From assembly GCA_028751875.1 (NCBI GenBank), contig CM054154.1, forward strand, positions 52,555,476 to 52,619,475: a stretch of DNA of 64,000 nucleotides, in the 5' to 3' direction. The notes under the pieces were generated by a model. The model did no database searches and was not told where the DNA came from. It saw only the letters and a list, made by a program, of their open reading frames with translations. This DNA is from Rapana venosa. Lineage: Eukaryota > Mollusca > Gastropoda > Neogastropoda > Muricidae. The translations under genes were made by a program, and so were the position numbers. Positions within the stretch are counted from its first letter, which is position 1. The number at the start of each line of letters is the position of its first letter. Of this stretch, positions 58,121-64,000 are shown in pieces.

Positions 58121-60830
58121 CCCTTTCAGTACGGCAAGCCAGTTTTCCGGCTCAGCTGCCTGCTACCCTTCAGTCCTGTAAGGAGGAAAACCGGCGCTAT
58201 CGAATTTTCCTTCAATTCCTGGGTTTCTGAGGTGCAGAAGAGTGCACAACGGGTCCCTTGGTAAATCTTACATAGAATTTTGCATTAAAGCATAAAATAG
58301 TAAGTGTTATATACCGTTGTGTGCAGAATTGAATGTACATTTTCTCTTAACGACTTAAGACAAGAACTTTGCACTTGTGTGTGTGATGTATGTGATAGGT
58401 GTCAACAATGTGACATTTCCTATGTCACATACAAACAGTCGATTACAAATGTATACAAATGAACGATTGATAAGATGTGAGCATGCCAAAAATGAAGTAA
58501 CTTACAGTTTGATGTCCTCAATATCTCCGTCACTTGTGCAGAACAAGGTATCCAGTCACACTGATTGTCACAGTGCTCATTGTCACCTCAACTGTTATGT
58601 CGGTTTCATTCAAGAAAACAGCCATGCAATAGAGATATGTTTATGTCCGTTTTGAATCAGTTATGGAGGTTATCACGACCAAAAACACAAACACTACACT
58701 ACTTTTTTTTCCCAGGGCTCTACTGCTATACACTTATGTACATGTCAATTGTATGCATCCTCTGTCACATGTCACACATAGGTGATACAGGTTTTGAAAA
58801 ATCTTGAAACAGTCAAATTGATTGCAACAGATGTATACCTGGCACTTTTCACACATCATTGTGGTTTTCTTTTCTTTGTGTGGGTTTTCACAATCAGGAA
58901 CTCCTGGATGTTGCATTTTGTTGTTTTTGTGTCGTGCCACACACACCTGACACCTGTAATCACTACCCATACCTTTGACAGGCCAGTGGTCCATGCGGTC
59001 CAGACATGGTTATTGGCATGGGCTTCACTCCTGGGTCTGCCTGTTGCTGATTTTTCCATGTACACTCTCTGCATAAGCTGATGGACAAGATCTAGTCTGA
59101 ATGACAAAAAGTCACGTTTGATGATATTGTCAACTCTGTGGTTGATAACATGACCTTCAATAACGTAGGCATTGTACAGACTGGTCTCCATCAGTTTTCT
59201 TTCTATATGCCTGTACCATTTCATTGATTTTTCGCCTTGTTCTGTCTTGACATCTGGTCGAGTTTGTCCACACTGCCAAAGTATTCTGCGTAAGCAGTAA
59301 CTGTCGGAGGACATGAAAATTAAACTTCTCTTCCATCCTTTTCTTGTCTGGTGACAAACTGCAGCTCTTCTGCTTCAGGGGCATGGGTGGTAGACAGGTA
59401 ATACACCATACACTTGTCTTTCCATGCTGATGCCACCATGTGGGGATCTTTACACTGCCGCCACTCACTGGCACCCCTGGGAAGTCTCACCTCTGCATTA
59501 GTTTTTACAATGTCTTCAGGGTAACCAAGTCAATTGTGTCACATAGTCCCACACAGGTAAGTTTTCTGGCTGGTCAGGTATTTTACAAGTACAGGTGATG
59601 TGTAGAAATTGTGTAGATAATGTGGCCAAAATGGTGAATAGGCTTGGGGAGACCAATGACAACCCGAGCACTGAGGCCCATGAGCTGATGAATCTGTGGT
59701 CCGTGCTTCCCTGTGTACACTTCCAGGTTGTAGCAGTATGTGGTGACAGCATCTGCACACGCCCACAGCTTGATACCAAACTTGACAGGCTTGTTTCGCA
59801 TGAACTGCTTGAAGCCGAGCCTTCCCTTGAAAGGAACCATGGCTTTGTCCACAGTTATATTCTCATGAGGCACATACTCATTTTGAAAATTTGAACGCAC
59901 TGTATTGAGTATGTGTCGAATTTTGTGCAGCTGGTCATTGCCGTTGACAGGTGTCTGAGGATCAACAAAGTACAGGTAACACCTTATCTGAAAAAACCTG
60001 TCACAGCTCATCACCTGTCCAAAGCGGGTGTACAAAATAAAATGGTTCCCTCCTTGATGCCAATAATGGTGATCATGATCAAGTTTGATTATGTCTTTTA
60101 AATCTTCAGTTCATCCACAGTCAGCAGTTTCCATTCACCTTTGTTTTTCTCAGGCTCCTGTTGTATGCGCAGCCTTGCATTTTCATTTGCAAATGCTACC
60201 AAGTCCTCAAACACTTTGTGTAGTATAATTTGAAACATTCCAATGGTGTAATTGAACTGTCTATCACCCGCACGGGCCCTGCCTGTCTGGAATACTTTGG
60301 AGGTGGAATGTAATCCCTGCCTTTCCATTCAAAACGTGGGCGCCAGTGATAAATAAGTGGCAAATCCTCATCGTCTAGTTCAACACCACTTTCACTATCA
60401 CTGTCACGATTTATAGCAGCATTAATCCCTGCTCTTTCCTCTTCGTTCAACTCAAAACAGATCAGAATCATCAAAATTTTGATAAATTTTGTTGTCAGAG
60501 AATTGGTCAGCGTCTTCTTCCTCCATTTTGCACAGGACAAGTGGCAGAGAAAAACAGTGCAAGTTAAAGGTATTCCCTCTTCTAAAAACTACCAACCCAG
60601 GAAGCTTAGAAACATTCTCGTGGGAAAGGAGAAGCAGTGTTTGCCTTAACAAAACTAGTTACCAGAGTCCCGTTGATGCCAGTTAGCCGCATGACTGATC
60701 ACTATAAACATCTCCTCCTCTGCTACCGTTATCCCCGGAAAACCGGCTGATAGGACTGAAGGGTAGAGAGCCGGGGCAGAAATTCAGGATAGGGGAGGTA
60801 ATTGTCAGCAGATATCCAGTGCTGTAAGGG
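58121..60830 (-). mobile_element. piggyBac DNA transposon, complete but inactive (2.71 kb)
   Basis: Terminal inverted repeats: left CCCTTTCAGTACGG at 58121; the right end at 60830 reads CCCTTACAGCACTGG on the complement. Subterminal inverted repeats lie inside (58170-58200 against 60735-60775: AAAACCGGC and GGACTGAAGGGTAG). TTAA follows directly at 60831-60834, the piggyBac target. The left flank is ATGA after a TA microsatellite, so the left TTAA has been lost or overwritten. The element holds a single degenerate transposase gene on the minus strand. Confidence 0.92.
58734..60526 (-). pseudogene. piggyBac transposase pseudogene
   Basis: It begins MEEEDADQFSDNKIYQNFDD at 60526, an acidic N-terminus. 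A frameshift near 60460 is followed by a second acidic stretch and LIYHWRPRFEWKGRDYIPPP. The DDE domain (DDE_Tnp_1_7 type) has YTRFGQVMSCDRFFQIRCYL (60035-59976), VDKAMVPFKGRLGFKQFMRN with the first Asp (59855-59800), and KPVKFGIKLWACADAV. The expected DNFYTSP reads HNFYTSPVLVKYL (about 59610), so the second catalytic Asp is His. SVDKLDQMSR (about 59270) keeps the third Asp. The C-terminal cross-brace zinc finger is at 58960-58800 (CQVCVARHKN, CEKCQVYICC, FDCFKIF). Several frameshifts and the lost Asp make it non-functional. Confidence 0.92.
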
Positions 60831-61059
60831 TTAAACTAACTCTCTTGGGCAAGCTGAAATGACTTTTGGGGGGAATGGGGTGTCACTCTTGACATTGAAA
60901 TGTATGTAAAACTCTGAGATGGATTTTACTTCATCCATAAGACCATAACATTCTGCTGAACACTATGTTTTGATAGGTTATGGTATATCATATATACTGG
61001 CAGGGTTTTAAAAAATATGTACTACAAAAAAAATCAATTCAACCTTAACAAAAGAGAGA

Positions 61060-61104
61060 CTCAGAGAGAGAGAGAGAGAGAGAGTGTATATGTGTGTGTG
61101 TTGT
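61060..61104 (+). repeat. (GA)n and (GT)n short repeats
   Basis: They adjoin the LINE terminal motif, as (GT)n does at 13205. 60840-61060 shows no gene. Confidence 0.85.
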
Positions 61105-62760
61105 TGTCTTCAATTTAACGTCTGCTCACTCTAAGTGATATTAGACGAGGGAAGTAGAAAGTGTAAAGGAGTTTAAAGAAGGGAGAAGAAGGAGTGGAAG
61201 GAGAAAGGATTAAGAAATAGCATCCGTGTTGGGTGTTTGTTTGTTTGTTTGTTTTTTAAGAAAAAGAAAACATAATAATAATAACAACAACAAAACCCAA
61301 CAACACACCTAGAAAATTAATAATAATACTCTTAAACAGGAGCAAACTTAAAACTCAACAACGTAGAAAAATAAAATAACAATAATGTAACTACAATAAA
61401 TAATTGAGTGGACTATGCAATAAACATCTAACAATGGCAAGGTCTAACTTTGAATTTTCAAATATATTTTCCAGAGACTGTTCAGAAAATGTAGGTAAAA
61501 AAGGTTTTACAATAGGGCACTCAAATATGATATGAGTATTGGAAATATGATCTCCACATAGACATCTGACATGTTTACAAAATTTTGTAAGGAATGCATT
61601 TAACTTCATTCTAAAATATAGTGAATGAACCCTTCTCACAGTTATAAAACACGAATCTATTTGAGAAGGAGTCATATAACCAAAAATATGGGAAGTGGTC
61701 CGGCAATTTTTTTAATATCGTTCCTTGAATTGACCAGATTCTTTAAACTTACCCCATGAAATGTGTTCTAATATACAGTATCCCTCCTGTATAGATAAGG
61801 GAACATCCAGTTCTATCGATTCCATGTCATGTCTTGACCCCTTTTTTGCTGCTCTGTCAGCCCACTCATTTGAAAAAATTCCAATGTGAGAAGGCACCCA
61901 ACAAAACGAAACAGGAATACCTCTTAAACTTAGGAGGTGTATGACATATTTGATTTCAAAAAGAATTCTAGAGACTTTCTTGAAGTTTGGGGACTTTATA
62001 GCATACAATACTGATTTGGAGTCAACACAAAGCAAGATATGAAAGAAAGAAAATGGAAAATTGAGAATATAATTAAGAGCCATAAGAATTGCAATAAGTT
62101 CAGCTGTAAATATTGAACGGAATGATGTTTACCAAGATAGTACAATTTCTCAATTTTAAGTGCTGGTATGACAAATGCAGAGCCTGTGTCATGATTTTCT
62201 AAAACAGATCCATCTGTATAAACTTTTAAGCAGTCAGCATACTTATTTTCAATATTCGACCGAACATCTGCAACCAGGATGTTTTGATTTTCATTCTTTT
62301 TTTCATTAATATACTCTATATCAAAACAGGCTTTATTCATCTCCCATGAAGGACAAGGTAAAGCTTCTTTTTGCGTTTCTAAGTCATATTGGTTAAGGTT
62401 AGATTTTTAAAAGAGGTTTGATACGTAAGTGCCAATAGGCATTAAACACGAAATTTGTTTAGCCCTTTTTGGAAAATTCGTTTCTGCTTGAACTTTTAAT
62501 TCACTACAGACAAAATTTTCGTCATTCGTGCTCCGTAACACATATCTGGCACATGAAAGTTGTCGGTATTCAGCTAGGGGAAGTTCCCCAATTTCCATAT
62601 AAGTTCCTATGGTGGTTGCATGGAATGGTACCCCAAGTGCAAGTTTGTACGCCTTACAATCTGTACTTTGGAGTTTCTTAAGTAAATAGTTAGGAGCACT
62701 GAAAAAGACCTCTTGTCCATAAGACAGTTTGGAACCTACAAGATGTGTGTGTGTGTGTGT
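61105..62760 (-). mobile_element. 5'-truncated RNase H LINE (I/Ingi-like), youngest copy
   Basis: The minus strand opens within the RT thumb at a (CA)n border (62740: KLSYGQEVFF), then KLQSTDCKAYKLALGVPFHA and FPKRAKQISCLMPIGTYVSN (62460-62410). RNase H spans 62260-61800: YTDGSVLENHDTGSAFVIPA (Asp), FTAELIAILMAL (Glu, after a frameshift near 62120), CVDSKSVLYAI (Asp), FCWVPSHIGIFSNEWADRAA (Asp). All four acidic residues are present. The tail has RMKLNAFLTKFCKHVRCLCG, then DHISNTHIIFECP (61600-61500), a CCHC-like finger. The 3' end at 61105-61150 is the terminal motif (CTAATATCACTTAGAGTGAG, CAGACGTTAAATTGAAGAC). Few stops; it looks younger than the other copies. Confidence 0.88.
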
Positions 62761-63617
62761 GTGAAGCAAACTGATTCTGGTCTGATCATTTTGGCCCTTT
62801 GTTATGCAACACAGGAATTTTATTTTTAAACCTTTTCTATAAAATTGAGCAGAGTAACTTCATATGAAATAATACATTAATATTTCATTGTGAATATTGC
62901 CATCATCTTTGATCTTGTTCTACATAAATTTCTCTTGTTTTTTGGTTTTTTGGGGTGTTTTTTTAAATGTTGATTTAATGTGTTTTGAAGTCTGATGGCT
63001 GTACTGCATGTTCACATTTTTGTGATTTATTTTTCATTCAAATTACACACCTCCTGTTTGGATTTTTTTCTGTGAAGTTTAAGTTGAAATATCCCAGATT
63101 TTTACCATTATGCATTTGGTTTTTGTTGTCCAAATGGAGAAGAAAAAGTAGACATTGCAAAATGTACAATTATTTATCTTGTCTTTCAAAAATTCCATCT
63201 CACAGTGCCCTACTTCCTGTCTAGCGCAGGTAGCAGGTGTTGACATTGTTAGACCATGCTGATGTAGGCTATGGTAAAATAAAGTCTGTCATTATGATTA
63301 CAATTGTTTGACATATTGTATCAAAACCTGTTTCAGTGAACAGACAAAAGAAAGGATTGGAGCACTTTTGGTAAGTTTTTTGCACTTGTGTCTGTACAGT
63401 TGATTTTAAATAAAATTGAGTGACTTTTAAAAAAATTTGAGCTGTTATGTTGGGAATGGGTGTGACAGCATATGGTCTATGTATACTTTTGTCCACAAAA
63501 AATAAAAAGAGACACTCGGTTTTAAAATCCACAATGCTTTAAAAAAAAAAATTTCTTATTTGAAAAACAATTAGGAAACCTAAGACTTGTATCATACTTA
63601 TTATTCAACAGAAAAGG

Positions 63618-63642
63618 GTTGGTTTTTTTTTTTTTTTTTTTA
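63618..63642 (+). repeat. Poly-T run
   Basis: About 19-20 T. The surrounding 62770-63890 is AT-rich, probable intron, with no recognised gene. Confidence 0.85.
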
Positions 63643-63891
63643 TAGATTCAAAACTGTGATTGGTACTGAGGAGAGAAAAGAGGACTGAAGGGAAGAGGGA
63701 TGGAACTATAGAAGCAGAAGGAAGACCATAGTTGTGGAGAGGGTCCATTCAGTTTTTTCACCTGCAGGGAGCACAGGTACAATGATAGCTGTGTGGAAAG
63801 TAAAGATAATGACAGTAGTAGCAATCTTAGGTTGATGATGGTAATGGTATTGAATGATAATCATGACGGTGATCTGCATTATTCATTTCAG

Positions 63892-63980
63892 GAAAGAATA
63901 GAAAGCCTGTCCGATGTGGAAAAGTTGCTTCTCTATCTCAAGCTTCCAACAGGGTCTGCTTCTGAAGATGTTTTACGACA
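63892..63980 (+). CDS. Internal exon of an RFX5/RFX7-type transcription factor (partial gene)
   Basis: A clean 89-nt exon: acceptor TTCATTTCAG at 63882-63891, donor ACA|GTGAGTGC at 63980/63981. It starts in phase 0 and leaves two bases at its end. It encodes ERIESLSDVEKLLLYLKLPT then GSASEDVLRQ. The pattern D-x-x-KL-x-LYL-x-LP-[ST]-G lies just N-terminal of the RFX DNA-binding winged helix in RFX5 and RFX7, in the leucine-rich region used for oligomerisation. Family knowledge: these proteins bind X-box DNA; RFX5 controls MHC class II genes in vertebrates, and RFX7 is a broad regulator. The exon is in frame, with no stops and unlike any repeat here. The next exons, with the winged helix, would lie to the right of the window. 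Naming the invertebrate gene as RFX5 or RFX7 is not possible from 30 residues. Confidence 0.7.
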
Positions 63981-64000
63981 GTGAGTGCTTGGGTTGTTGT

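Noticed and set aside
63793..63891. Extension of the final exon upstream to an ATG at 63793
   Set aside because: The acceptor at 63891 is strong, the upstream residues are low-complexity (Asn/Asp/Ser/Met), and RFX similarity starts exactly at the acceptor.

Overview
This is eukaryotic DNA from a repeat-rich animal genome, most likely a mollusc and probably a gastropod. The evidence is long simple-sequence tracts, GT-AG exon boundaries, several clades of decayed non-LTR retrotransposon, tRNA-derived SINEs, a fossil piggyBac DNA transposon and no prokaryotic gene organisation. The phylum is inferred from the general character of the repeats. No rRNA gene, functional tRNA gene, CRISPR array or operon was seen.

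The best host-gene signal is a clean 89-nt internal exon at 63892-63980 (+), ending just inside the right edge. It encodes the start of the N-terminal helical region of an RFX5/RFX7-type transcription factor. A plausible first coding exon with a splice donor lies at 34566-34657 (+), downstream of a perfect NRF1-type palindrome at 34313. If the two belong together, the 29 kb between them is one transposon-filled intron; the short exon expected between them was not found.

Layout. 1-1.8 kb: homopolymer-inflated sequence, probably poor consensus. 1.8-3.2 kb: LINE reverse transcriptase remnant (+) with an inserted tRNA-SINE. 3.9-7.5 kb: decayed LINE (+) with endonuclease, RT and RNase H (I/Ingi-like). 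7.6-8.7 kb: simple repeats and a SINE tail. 8.7-10.0 kb: LINE (-). 10.1-13.3 kb: microsatellite-associated repeats and a second RNase H LINE (+). 13.3-17.6 kb: a third RNase H LINE (-) split by another LINE (-), with an 11-bp target-site duplication. 18.5-22.3 kb: a LINE (-) split by two tandem tRNA-SINEs. 22.5-25 kb: poly-G and GA tracts and another SINE. 26.3-32 kb: a long LINE (-) split by a 2-kb G-rich block. 32.4-33.6 kb: two further LINE remnants. 33.6-40 kb: putative exon 1, flanking direct repeats and a complex repeat with inverted arms. 41-43.5 kb: L1/Tx1-like LINE (-). 44.5-46.5 kb: C/A-rich, G-poor sequence. 48.7-50.1 kb: an orphan repeated-type ORF and a LINE ORF1 fragment. 50.1-52.6 kb: a second copy of the complex repeat in inverse orientation. 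52.9-56.9 kb: the best preserved LINE (+), carrying a PHD-like zinc finger and hit twice by one other LINE family. 57.3 kb: a SINE. 58.1-60.8 kb: a complete but inactive piggyBac element. 61.1-62.8 kb: a fourth RNase H LINE (-). 63.9 kb: the RFX-like exon.

Nothing here forms a working multi-gene system. The interest lies in the transposon stratigraphy: insertions within insertions, with duplications that order the events, and in the host gene that appears to span it. All reading was by eye; family names rest on recognised motifs, not on searches.
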